Assembly (NCBI GenBank): GCA_016792625.1
Contig: JAEUKK010000054.1
Span: 1 to 64,000, forward strand
DNA length: 64,000 nucleotides
From: Deltaproteobacteria bacterium
Lineage (GTDB): Bacteria; Myxococcota_A; UBA796; UBA2385
Direction: 5' to 3'
Position numbers and translations under genes: made by a program. The notes below the pieces were generated by a model that was not told the origin of the DNA, ran no database searches, and saw only the letters and a program-made list of their open reading frames with translations. This document shows positions 25,774 to 33,637 of this stretch, piece by piece (position 1 is the first letter of the stretch; every line of letters starts with the position of its first letter).

Positions 25774-26757
25774 ATGAGCCGCCGGTGGGCCTGGGCGATG
25801 GGGGCGCTGCTGGCGCTGTCTCCTGCCGCGGCGCTGGGCGCCCCGCGGGTGCAGCTGCCGCCGGGCGAAGACCCCGCCCAATGGGAGGAGGCGCTGGCGG
25901 TCGCTGGTCTCGAGGCCGGCGCCCCCCGCTCGGGTGAGCCCGGCGTCTTCGTGCTCAAGGTCAACGGCGGCTGGCAGCTCGAGGCCCTCGACGGGCAGGG
26001 CGGGCGCCGCAGCCTGCAGCTGGCCGCCCCGACCACCGCCGCCGAGCGCGAGGCCCTGGCGGTGGTGGCCCGCAGCCTCACCCGGCCGGTGCAGCCGGCG
26101 CCCAAGGCCACGCCGCCGCCGCCGCGGCCCAAGCCGCCGCCGCCCGCCCCGCCTCCTCCTCCGCCGCCGCCGGTGGAGCCGGTGGTGGTGGTCGTGCCCC
26201 CGCCTCCTCCTCCTCCCCCGGCCCCGCGCTTGGCGGGCCTGCGCATCAACGCGCTGGGCGGCGCCCGCCTCGGCGCCCACAGCCCCGCGCTCTCGGGGCG
26301 CCTGGGCCTGCTGGTCGGCAAGGGCTGGCTGGGGGCGGGCCCGACCTTGAGCGGCCAGCTCGGCGCGCCGCTGCGGCCCGACGCGGTCTCGACCGAGGGC
26401 GCGCCCCGCCGGGCCCAGCGGGGTTTTGGCGCGGGCCTCGCCGCCGGCCTGCGCGGCCCGGGGCGGGCGCCGCAGGCCCTGCTCGGGGTGGCGGCCGAGC
26501 GCCGGGCCTTCGTCGAAGATGGCGCGGTGGTGAGCCAGGTGTGGGTGCCGACCGCCCAGCTCAGCCTCAGCGCCGGCTGGCCCACCGCCGGTGGCCTGGG
26601 CGCGCCCCGGCCCGGCGCGGCGCTGGTTACGGAGCTGTGGGGCGGCTGGGATCTGCGGGCCATCGCGGTCCAGGTCGACGCGGGGCCGCTCACCGCGCTG
26701 CCCCGCTGGTCGGCCGGGCTGAGCCTCGGGGTCCGCTGGGATGTACGCGCGCCGTGA
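25774..26757 (+). CDS. Secreted protein with proline-rich linker and barrel-like C-terminus
   Basis: A 327-residue product with a signal peptide ending ALGAP near residue 23. It has a small N-terminal domain (to about 105), then a Pro-rich linker of about 45 residues (110-155) interrupted by VEPVVVVVP, and a Gly/Leu-rich C-terminal half with alternating strands (LRINALGGARLGAHSPAL, LSLGVRWDVRAP) that looks like a small outer-membrane barrel. The linker could span the peptidoglycan. The family is not recognised. It begins 10 bp after the TldE-like gene and is followed closely by the sigma factor gene. Confidence 0.6.
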   Translation: MSRRWAWAMGALLALSPAAALGAPRVQLPPGEDPAQWEEALAVAGLEAGAPRSGEPGVFVLKVNGGWQLEALDGQGGRRSLQLAAPTTAAEREALAVVARSLTRPVQPAPKATPPPPRPKPPPPAPPPPPPPPVEPVVVVVPPPPPPPPAPRLAGLRINALGGARLGAHSPALSGRLGLLVGKGWLGAGPTLSGQLGAPLRPDAVSTEGAPRRAQRGFGAGLAAGLRGPGRAPQALLGVAAERRAFVEDGAVVSQVWVPTAQLSLSAGWPTAGGLGAPRPGAALVTELWGGWDLRAIAVQVDAGPLTALPRWSAGLSLGVRWDVRAP

Positions 26758-26778
26758 TCGGCTGCGGGGGGAGTGGGC

Positions 26779-27363
26779 ATGGAGCCCGTAGACCTGCAGA
26801 TGGTCGTACCAGGGGCGCGCTCCTGGGCGGAGGTGCGCAGTGCCCAGCCTGATGCCATGGACGCGCTCTTCGCGCGCTGGATGGGCGACGTGCTGCAGTG
26901 GTGCCGCCGCCTCGGCGGGCCCACGGTCGACCCCGACCATGCGGCGCAAGACGTCTACATCGTCGTCCTGCAGCGCATCCACACCGTCGAGCGGCCCGGT
27001 CAGCTGCCGAGCTGGCTCTTCGCGGTCACCCGCCGGGTGCTCGCCCAGCACCGGCGCAAGGCCTGGGTGCGGCGCTGGGTGCCGGGCCTCGCGCCGGATG
27101 GCCCCGATCCGCGGCCGGGGCCCAGCGCGGCCGCCGGGCTCAGCGAGCGGGCGCGGCTGGTGCACGCGCTGCTCGCCGAGCTGCCCGAAGAGCTTCGCGA
27201 GGTCTTGGTCCTCTGCGACGTCGAAGAGCGCTCTGACCCTGAGGTCGCCGACATGCTCGGGCTGAAGGTGGGCACGGCAAAGAGCCGCCTGCGCCGCGCG
27301 CGCATGCGCTTCCGCGAGCTGGCGTTGGCGCGGGGCCTCGGCCTCGACGAGGTGGGCACATGA
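26779..27363 (+). CDS. ECF-type RNA polymerase sigma factor
   Basis: A 194-residue sigma-70 family factor. Region 2 spans about residues 20-90 (ALFARWMGDVLQWCRR, DHAAQDVYIVVLQRIH, LPSWLFAVTRRVLAQHRRK), and region 4 about 125-180 (LLAELPEELREVLVLCDVEE, then the helix-turn-helix DPEVADMLGLKVGTAKSRLRRARMRF). I prefer ATG at 26779, since GGGGGAG lies 6 nt upstream, over the GTG at 26773. The next gene overlaps it by four bases and encodes a membrane-bound FecR-like protein, the usual cognate regulator, so envelope-signal control is inferred. Confidence 0.9.
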   Translation: MEPVDLQMVVPGARSWAEVRSAQPDAMDALFARWMGDVLQWCRRLGGPTVDPDHAAQDVYIVVLQRIHTVERPGQLPSWLFAVTRRVLAQHRRKAWVRRWVPGLAPDGPDPRPGPSAAAGLSERARLVHALLAELPEELREVLVLCDVEERSDPEVADMLGLKVGTAKSRLRRARMRFRELALARGLGLDEVGT

Positions 27364-28310
27364 GCCAGGACGAAGCCGAGGGCGCAGATCGGGGCGCGCC
27401 GTCGCCCCTGCTGCGCAGCTTCGCCGCCGAGACCGCGGTCGACCCCCACACCGCGGCCCGGGCCTTGGCACGCGCCCGCGGGCAGCGCGCGGTGCGCCCG
27501 CCGAGCTGGGGCCTGCGCGGCCTCGGCGTGGGCGCGGGGCTGGCCTTGGCCGGCGCGCTGCTCCTGTTGCGGCCCGAGCCGGCCGCCCCGCCGGCCGCGC
27601 CCCCTGCGCCTGCGCTGGCCGCCGCTGCCCCGCCGCTGCAGGCCGAGCTGGGCCCCGGGGTGCACGAGCCGATCCCCGGCCTGCGCCTGACCGTGACCGG
27701 CCAGGGCAGCCTCAGCGGCACCGCCGCCGCGCCGCGCCTGCAGTGGCGCAGCGGCGCGGTGCGGGTCGAGGTCGACCCGGCGGCGGGCCTCGACCTGCGG
27801 CTGAGCGCGCCTGAGGGTGAGGTCGCCGTGCTGGGCACCATCTTCAGCGTCGACCGCGCCCCGCTGGGCCTCGCGGTGGCGGTCGAGCGGGGCAAGGTCG
27901 CCGCCCGCTGCGGCGCGGCGGCGCCGCTCACCCTGACCGCGGGCGGGGCCCACACCTGCTTGCCCACCAGCCCCGCCGGCATGTTGGCCCGGGCGCGCGC
28001 GCTGCAAGAGGCCGGCGCGAGCGGCGAGGTGGTGCTCGGCGCGGTCGACCAGGGCCTGGGGATCAGCGGCGGCAGCCCGGCGGTGCGGGGCGAGCTGCGG
28101 GTGGTCGCCTACGAAGAGAAGCTCAAGGGCGGTGATCTCGACGGGGCGCTCGGCGTGCTCGACGCCTACCTCGCCGAGGGTGGCCCGCGCCAAGACGAGC
28201 TGCGGGCGGCGGCGGCCGGCCTGGCCCACCGCCTCGGCGGCTGCGCGCGCGCCCAGCCCTACCTGCCGGTGGCCGGCGTCGAGCCCGCCGTCGCGGCCTG
28301 CGCGCGCTGA
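27360..28310 (+). CDS. FecR-like membrane protein, probable anti-sigma factor
   Basis: A 316-residue protein. The cytoplasmic N-terminus (about 1-48) is acidic then Arg-rich, one transmembrane helix follows (about 55-73, LGVGAGLALAGALLLLR), and the rest is a Pro/Ala linker and periplasmic domain. The periplasmic part has FecR-type blocks: RSGAVRVEV, VAVLGTIFSVDR, LAVAVERGKVA. A C-terminal helical segment (about 255-300) resembles a TPR-like tail. The start overlaps the sigma factor stop (ATGA), so the two are coupled; it most likely holds that sigma factor at the membrane until an envelope signal arrives. Confidence 0.75.
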   Translation: MSQDEAEGADRGAPSPLLRSFAAETAVDPHTAARALARARGQRAVRPPSWGLRGLGVGAGLALAGALLLLRPEPAAPPAAPPAPALAAAAPPLQAELGPGVHEPIPGLRLTVTGQGSLSGTAAAPRLQWRSGAVRVEVDPAAGLDLRLSAPEGEVAVLGTIFSVDRAPLGLAVAVERGKVAARCGAAAPLTLTAGGAHTCLPTSPAGMLARARALQEAGASGEVVLGAVDQGLGISGGSPAVRGELRVVAYEEKLKGGDLDGALGVLDAYLAEGGPRQDELRAAAAGLAHRLGGCARAQPYLPVAGVEPAVAACAR

Positions 28311-28331
28311 GCGTGCGTGGACGCAGGCCGC

Positions 28332-28348
28332 TGTTCGCCCGGCGAACA
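28332..28348. promoter_or_regulatory. Perfect 17-nt palindrome after the sigma/FecR operon
   Basis: TGTTCGCC and GGCGAACA flank a single C. It could be an operator for the downstream lipoprotein gene or the stem of a terminator; no T-run follows. Confidence 0.4.
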
Positions 28349-28476
28349 CGGTCATCGCCGATCCACCGGCGCGGGGCGCGGGCGCTCAGGTAGAGTGCTC
28401 GAACCGGGCGCCCCGCCCGCTGCGGCTGGCCCTGCGCCCGCCCTGCGCCTGACCAGCGGGGCCCCGCGGAGCCTCC

Positions 28477-29874
28477 CTGCCCCGCCCCGCCGCGCCCCGC
28501 GCCCTGCACGCCGCGCTCCTGCTGGTCCTCATGGGCTGCCCGCAGGCCGTGGTGCGTTTTGGTGGCGCTGAGGGCGCCCCGGTCGACACCGGCGGCGCCG
28601 CGCCGCTGCCCGCGCTGGCCGACCTCGACGGCTGGTCGGTGGCCGGTGAGCAGCCCGGGGATGGCGTCGGGGCGGTCGGTCCGGCGGTGATCGCCGCCCC
28701 GAGCCCGACCGGGGCGGCGGTGGTGGTCGCGGCCCCGGGGGCAGAGTCCGGCGCGGGCTTGGTGGCGCTGCACCCGCTCGACGCCGATGGCGCGCGGGCC
28801 CTGCGCGACGCCCCGGCCCTGCTGCGGGGCGGGCCGGGCGCGGGCCTCGGGGCGGCGGTGGCGGCGGCCACAGACGCCGAGGGTCTGGGGCTGGTGGCGG
28901 TGGGCGCGCCGGGCGCGCGGGCGGTGCACCTGCTCTTGGTCGAGGCCGGGGCGGGCGCGCTGCGGGTCGACGAGCGGCCCCCGGCCCAGAGCCAGCGGCG
29001 CTCTTTTGGCGCGGCGGTGGCCTTGGCTGACCTCGACGGCGACGGCCTGCTCGACCTCGCCGTGGGCGCCCCCGAAGATGACGCCGGCACGGGCACGGTC
29101 GCCCTGTGGTTGGGCGCGGGGGGCGCGGGCGCCAAGCCGCTGACCGACCAGCCGCCCGACCTCGAGCTGAGCGGCGAGGCCGAGGGCGATGGCCTCGGGT
29201 CGGCGCTGGCGGTGGCCGATCTGAGCGGCGATGGGCTGAACGACCTGCTGGTCTGCGCGCCGGGCTACGACGCCGAAGAAGAGGCGGTGGGCGCCTGCGC
29301 GCTGCTGGGCGGCGGCGCGCGGATCGACGACCTGCAGGGCGATCTGACCGACCAGGCCATCGCCTTCACCTTTGGCACGGCGCGGGGCCTGCGCCTCGGG
29401 GCGGCCAGCGCCCGCCTCGGGGTGGGTGACCTCGACGGTGATGGCCGCGTCGATCTGGCCCTGGGCCTGCCCGACGCCGACGACGGGGATGGCGCGCTGG
29501 TCGTCTTCTACGGCGACCGCCCGCCCGGGGTGCGCAGCGACGCGACCGCCGACCTCATCGTGCGCGGCGGCGGCGGGCTGGGCCAAGCGGTGGCCTTGTT
29601 GCCCGCGCTGGGTGGGCGCGACGGCCTGCTGGCCGCGGCGGCGCCGAGCCGGGGCGAGGTCTGGCTGCTGCCCGCGCCGGGCCGCGGGGTGCACCGGGTC
29701 GAGGCCCTGGGCGGCGCGCCGCGCTCGACCCTGCCGGTCGATGATCGCCGCGGGTCCACGCTGCAGCTCCGCGCCTTCGCCGAGGGGGCGGTGCTGCTGC
29801 TCGGCGCGCCGGGTGTGGCCGACGGGGGCGCGGGCGCGGGCGCGCTCGAGGCCGTGGCGCTGACCGGCGGCTGA
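28477..29874 (+). CDS. FG-GAP repeat lipoprotein
   Basis: Surface or periplasmic lipoprotein built of integrin-type FG-GAP/VCBS beta-propeller repeats. Calcium-binding loops are visible as LADLDGDGLLDLAVGAPED, VADLSGDGLNDLLVCAPGY and VGDLDGDGRVDLALGLPD, plus degenerate blades earlier and later. The first ATG (28531) sits inside the signal sequence right before the lipobox Cys; extending upstream in frame to CTG at 28477 gives LPRPAAPRALHAALLLVLMGC, a full lipoprotein signal, with GGAG 5 nt upstream. I therefore prefer the CTG start (465 residues). Its function is unknown; such proteins are common in Myxococcota. Confidence 0.75.
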   Translation: MPRPAAPRALHAALLLVLMGCPQAVVRFGGAEGAPVDTGGAAPLPALADLDGWSVAGEQPGDGVGAVGPAVIAAPSPTGAAVVVAAPGAESGAGLVALHPLDADGARALRDAPALLRGGPGAGLGAAVAAATDAEGLGLVAVGAPGARAVHLLLVEAGAGALRVDERPPAQSQRRSFGAAVALADLDGDGLLDLAVGAPEDDAGTGTVALWLGAGGAGAKPLTDQPPDLELSGEAEGDGLGSALAVADLSGDGLNDLLVCAPGYDAEEEAVGACALLGGGARIDDLQGDLTDQAIAFTFGTARGLRLGAASARLGVGDLDGDGRVDLALGLPDADDGDGALVVFYGDRPPGVRSDATADLIVRGGGGLGQAVALLPALGGRDGLLAAAAPSRGEVWLLPAPGRGVHRVEALGGAPRSTLPVDDRRGSTLQLRAFAEGAVLLLGAPGVADGGAGAGALEAVALTGG

Positions 29875-29913
29875 GCCGCCTTGGCCAAGGTCGGCGGCGG
29901 CCTCGGGGTGGAG

Positions 29914-30035
29914 GGGGCGGCCCCGGCGCGCGGCGCCGGGCCGGGCGCGGCGGGGGTTCGCTGCGCTCCGTCGGCCGGTGGCCGACCCGCGCGCGGGGCG
30001 CGCGGCCCCTCTGCTCCCTGCCGCGCGCGAGGCGG
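29914..30035 (+). repeat. Intergenic repeat family B, copy 1
   Basis: About 122 bp, nearly identical and in direct orientation to 37739-37861. Shared cores include GGTTCGCTGCGCTCCGTCGG and CGGCCCCTCTGCTCCCTGCC. It contains nested palindromes. The two copies bracket the five-gene MoxR-vWA operon. Confidence 0.9.
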
Positions 30036-30141
30036 GAGCGGGGCGGGTCGCTGCCGGTCCAGGGCCTGTGACCGCCCGTCGGCGCGCCAACCCTTGGGGC
30101 GCTCCCTGCCTCGCCCCCGATGGCGGGGCGCCACCCGGCGC

Positions 30142-30148
30142 GATAATG
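30142..30148 (+). promoter_or_regulatory. GATAATG -10-like box before the MoxR-vWA operon
   Basis: GATAATG lies 27 nt before the ATG at 30176, the same distance as the GATAGGC boxes before the starts at 10200 and 62100. Confidence 0.4.
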
Positions 30149-30175
30149 GCGCTGCCTCCAGCAAGGAGCGCAGGC

Positions 30176-30658
30176 ATGTCCGACCAGGTCGCGCGGCAGA
30201 GCGTCATCGCCAGCCCCCGCCCGTCGCCCAAGGGCCGCAAGGTCAAAGATGTGCCCTTCGTCGAGCTGCGGGGCCGGCGCATCCAGGGGGTCATCTCGAG
30301 CGGCTCTGACGTTGAGCGCGTCTACTGCGCCTTTTTCGACGTCTCGACCGGCAACTTCTACTGCAGCACCAACAACAACCGGCGCTGCGGCGGCCTGGGC
30401 GGGGGCGCCTGCAAGCACATCACCGAGCTGGTCGGCGAGGCCATCAAGGTGCACGGGGCTGATGGTCTGGCCAGCGCGCTCGGCCTCGATCCGGCGACCA
30501 CCCGCAGCGCCCGCGAGCTGATGGGCGCGGTGCACGGCAGCGAGACCAAAGAGCCCGCCGCCGAGGTGTTCGCGCGCTTCCTCAATGACCTGCGCTACAC
30601 CGAGATGCCCTGCTCGGCCGAGCCGCTCCCCGAGATGAGCTGGTTCATCAGCGGATGA
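30176..30658 (+). CDS. SWIM-like zinc protein, first gene of the MoxR-vWA operon
   Basis: A 160-residue cytoplasmic protein. Residues about 47-82 carry a Cys/His cluster (YCAFFDVSTGNFYCS, then RRCGG and ACKHITEL) with the C-x9-C-x7-CxH spacing of a SWIM-like or treble zinc site. The N-terminus is basic. AAGGAG lies 7 nt before the ATG at 30176. Its stop overlaps the next start (ATGA). SWIM-domain proteins are known companions of MoxR/vWA/DUF5682 gene sets, where they may recognise nucleic acid or protein; here that role is inferred from context only. Confidence 0.62.
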   Translation: MSDQVARQSVIASPRPSPKGRKVKDVPFVELRGRRIQGVISSGSDVERVYCAFFDVSTGNFYCSTNNNRRCGGLGGGACKHITELVGEAIKVHGADGLASALGLDPATTRSARELMGAVHGSETKEPAAEVFARFLNDLRYTEMPCSAEPLPEMSWFISG

Positions 30659-32073
30659 CCCGAGGTCACATGCTCCCCGCCCCGATGCTCCCGACCCCGA
30701 TGCTCCCGACCCCGATGCTCCCCACCCCGCTGCGTCAGCCGCCCGCCGGCTTCGCCGAGGCCACCGCCGCGCTCGAGGCGCTCGACACGACCTTGCTCAG
30801 CGGGCTCGGGCGCCTCAGCGACGCGCAGCGCGGCGCGCTGCGGGGCCTGTCGAGCGCCTTCGCCGGCAGTCCGCTGGGTCCACGGGTCTCGGCCGCGGTC
30901 GACCTGGCCTGCGCGGGCCCGGCCCCCGAGGCGGCGATGGTCGGCCTCGCTGCGGCCCGCGAGGCGCTGCAGGGCGCCCGCGCCGACGCGCTGGCCGCGC
31001 CCCTCGACGCGCTGTTGGGGCGCCCGGCGCAGCCCATCCCCGCCACCACCCAGGTCGACGCCCCCGCCGAGGCCCTGGGTCTGCTCGGCAACGCCCGACA
31101 GTGGTTGGTCGAGCTGGCCCTCGCTGGGCTCGGCCAGGTCGACCCCAGCGCGGTCACCGCCTTTGACACCTCGCTGGGCGAGCTGCAGCTCATCTCCCCC
31201 CAGGTCGTCCGCCCGGCCACGCTGCTGACCGGTTTTCACCAAGAGCTGCTCAGCCGGCTCCCCCTCGCTGCGATGACCGACGCCCCCCGCGCCCGCTGGG
31301 CCGATCTCTGGGCGCGCGCCCTGCTGGTTTGTTTGCCCAGCGCGCCCCGCCCCTCGTCGGCGCCGGTCGAGGGCGCGACCTTCACCCCGTGGATGGTCGA
31401 GGCCCAGCACCACCGGAACATGGTGAGCGCGGTCATCTGGGGGGTGCTCGAGCACGGCGACGCGCCGCAGGTGGTGCGCACGACCCTGTCGGGCTGGCGG
31501 GTCGACGCCCTCGCCGGCGACGAGTCCTGGTGGGCGGTGCTGCGGGGGCACCCGCGGGCCCTGCGGGCGGTCGGCGAGGGGCGGGCCCTGCGGGTCACCG
31601 GCGCCCTCTGCTCGACCGGGGACCTCATCCTCAGCGACGCCGAGCCGGGCGCTCCGGTCGATCCCGTCCAGGTCGCCACCGCGGCGATGTCGCTGACACG
31701 CTGGCCGCAGATGGCCGCCACCGACCGGCACCCGGTGCAGATCGCCGCGCCGGTGTACATCGCCGGTCCGCTGACCCTGGTCGACGGGGTGGCCTGCGCG
31801 CCGCTGGGCGATGGCATCCTGCCGGTGTGCGTTGACCGGGTCAGCCCCCTGCAGGGCCTCGACCTCGGCGCGCTGACCAAGGCCGAGCGTCTGTGGGGCC
31901 TCGTGCGCTGGGACGCGGGCCGGTGGTCGGTCCAGCCCCTCGCCGCGCAGGCCAAGGGCGCCAAGGCGGCGCTCGCCTGGCCCGGCGTGGCCATCGCTGC
32001 CGCGAAGGTGGCCTCGGACACGCTCGAGAGCCTGCACGAGCGCGCCACGAAGCTCCTGCGCAAGAAGAGCTGA
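30655..32073 (+). CDS. Uncharacterised protein of the MoxR-vWA operon
   Basis: I do not recognise a named domain; by position it matches the DUF5691-like or helical partner in related operons. Up to 472 residues, soluble, Ala/Leu-rich and largely helical to about residue 250, then more beta-like (WWAVLRGHPRALRAVGEGRALRV, then PVQIAAPVYIAGPLTLVDGV). The N-terminus consists of four MLPxP units from a 15-bp tandem repeat, giving five in-frame ATGs (30655, 30670, 30685, 30700, 30715), so the true start is uncertain. It overlaps the upstream gene by four bases and the vWA gene starts 11 bp after its stop. Confidence 0.55.
   Translation: MTRGHMLPAPMLPTPMLPTPMLPTPLRQPPAGFAEATAALEALDTTLLSGLGRLSDAQRGALRGLSSAFAGSPLGPRVSAAVDLACAGPAPEAAMVGLAAAREALQGARADALAAPLDALLGRPAQPIPATTQVDAPAEALGLLGNARQWLVELALAGLGQVDPSAVTAFDTSLGELQLISPQVVRPATLLTGFHQELLSRLPLAAMTDAPRARWADLWARALLVCLPSAPRPSSAPVEGATFTPWMVEAQHHRNMVSAVIWGVLEHGDAPQVVRTTLSGWRVDALAGDESWWAVLRGHPRALRAVGEGRALRVTGALCSTGDLILSDAEPGAPVDPVQVATAAMSLTRWPQMAATDRHPVQIAAPVYIAGPLTLVDGVACAPLGDGILPVCVDRVSPLQGLDLGALTKAERLWGLVRWDAGRWSVQPLAAQAKGAKAALAWPGVAIAAAKVASDTLESLHERATKLLRKKS
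30670..30729 (+). repeat. 15-bp tandem repeat at a gene start, four units
   Basis: The unit ATGCTCCCGACCCCG begins at 30670, 30685, 30700 and 30715 with minor changes. Each unit encodes MLPxP and offers an in-frame ATG. Confidence 0.85.
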
Positions 32074-32084
32074 GGGGGACCCCG

Positions 32085-33617
32085 ATGGACGAGCGCGCCG
32101 CCCAGAACCGCCGCCGAGCGCTGTCGTGGTGGACCCTCGCCGCTGCGCTGAGCGAGGACGGCCCGCCGCCCGAGCTCGCGAAGCTGGCCCAGCAGATCGC
32201 GACCGACCTCGACGTGCCCCCCTTGCTGCTCGACCGGCGCCCGTCGGTGTCCGACCTGCTGCGGCGCGACCCGGGCCTGCGGCACGACTACGCCCGCCTC
32301 GAGCGGGTCCTCAACCCGCTGCCCGCCGAGAGCGCCGGGGCGAGCGCGGGCGAAGGGGAGGGCCCCGCCGCCGAACCACGCGCCGAGGCCGGCGCCGACG
32401 GGGCGCAGGCCCCGCCTGCTGGGTCGGCCGGGTCGGCTGCGCGCGCAGAGCTGCGCGGCATGCTGTTGTTCGGCAAGATGCTGCAGAACCTGTTCACGCC
32501 GGGGATGGGAGCGGCCCAGGTCTCGGCCACGCAGTACACCGAGTGGCTGCAGGACGTCGGCCGATTTGAGTGGGTGATGGGCTACCCGAGCGGCGGGCTC
32601 CGCGGTGGCGCGGGCGCGGGCGGCGCCGACTCCGACGTCAGCGGGGGCGCTCCCGAGGTCTTCGACGAAGACCTGCGGTTCGCGCTCCACGAGGCGCGGG
32701 CAGGCCGGGGCCTGATGTCAGAGCCCGAGGTCAAGAACGCCCTCTCGCACCTTGAGAAGAGCCTGATCAACCGCATGGCGCTGCGCGAGGTGCTCAAAGA
32801 CCGCGCCCTGGCCGAGAAGCTGACCCCCTCGATGGACCTCGTCGAGCAGCTGCTGCGCGACAAGGACAACCTCAGCGGCGAGGCCTTGGCCAACGGCAAG
32901 GCGCTGATCGCCCGGTTCGTGAACGACCTCGCCGACGTGCTCAAGCGCCAGGTCAAGAGCGCGAGCAAGGCGCGGATCGACCCACGCGTCCCGCCCAAGC
33001 GGGTGTTTCGCAACCTCGATCTCAAGCGCACCCTTCACAAGAACCTCATTAATTGGGATCCCGTGCGGCGCCGGCTGCTGGTGAACCGCCTCTACTACCG
33101 GCGCGGCGCGGCCCGGGTGTCCAACACCCGGCTCATCGTGGTGGTCGATCAGTCGGGCTCGATGGTCAGCGCGATGGTGAACTGCACCATCCTCGCGTCG
33201 ATCTTCGCGGGTCTGCCCAAGGTTGACGGCCACCTCGTCGTCTTCGACACCCAGGTGCTCGACCTGAGCCCGTGGATCGACGACCCCCTCGAGGTGCTGC
33301 TGCGGACCAAGCTCGGCGGCGGGAACGACGGGCCCAAGGCCATGCTCGTCGCCCAGGCCAAGATCGTCGACCCCAAAGACACGGTGATGGTGTGGATCTC
33401 GGACTTCTATGAGTTCAACAACGACCAGCCGCTGTTCGCGATGATCAAGAACGTCGTCGCCGCAGGGGTCACCTTCATCCCCGTCGGCTCGGTGTCGAGC
33501 GGCGGCTACTTCAACGTGAACCCCTACTTCCGCCAGCAATTCAAGGCCCATGGCATCCCCTTGATGTCGGGCAGCCTCAAGACCCTCATCCGGGAGCTGC
33601 GCGCAGCGCTCCCCTGA
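32085..33617 (+). CDS. vWA domain protein of the MoxR-vWA operon
   Basis: A 510-residue soluble protein. The C-terminal von Willebrand A domain (about residues 345-510) has the complete MIDAS start VVVDQSGSM near 352-360, and later GGNDGP and WISDF segments supply the Thr/Asp-type ligands. The N-terminal half is helical with an Ala/Gly/Glu-rich linker (about 80-125) and the RKxxRxxDLKRTLHKNLI-type block before the domain. Such proteins act as metal-dependent adaptors for MoxR ATPases in complex assembly or remodelling. The ATG at 32085 follows GAGGGGGA. The MoxR gene begins 20 bp downstream. Confidence 0.88.
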   Translation: MDERAAQNRRRALSWWTLAAALSEDGPPPELAKLAQQIATDLDVPPLLLDRRPSVSDLLRRDPGLRHDYARLERVLNPLPAESAGASAGEGEGPAAEPRAEAGADGAQAPPAGSAGSAARAELRGMLLFGKMLQNLFTPGMGAAQVSATQYTEWLQDVGRFEWVMGYPSGGLRGGAGAGGADSDVSGGAPEVFDEDLRFALHEARAGRGLMSEPEVKNALSHLEKSLINRMALREVLKDRALAEKLTPSMDLVEQLLRDKDNLSGEALANGKALIARFVNDLADVLKRQVKSASKARIDPRVPPKRVFRNLDLKRTLHKNLINWDPVRRRLLVNRLYYRRGAARVSNTRLIVVVDQSGSMVSAMVNCTILASIFAGLPKVDGHLVVFDTQVLDLSPWIDDPLEVLLRTKLGGGNDGPKAMLVAQAKIVDPKDTVMVWISDFYEFNNDQPLFAMIKNVVAAGVTFIPVGSVSSGGYFNVNPYFRQQFKAHGIPLMSGSLKTLIRELRAALP

Positions 33618-33637
33618 CCCCCTCGCCGGAGCCCACG

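Larger units (their letters stand above)
29875..30175. other. Spacer before the MoxR-vWA operon
   Basis: About 300 bp without a gene. It contains repeat B copy 1 (29914-30035) and a GATAATG box at 30142-30148. No other feature is visible. Confidence 0.6.

Noticed and set aside
23736..26924. 1062-codon minus-strand frame
   Set aside because: Antisense to the TldD-like pair and the proline-rich protein; composition is Pro/Arg/Ser-rich and shows no motif.
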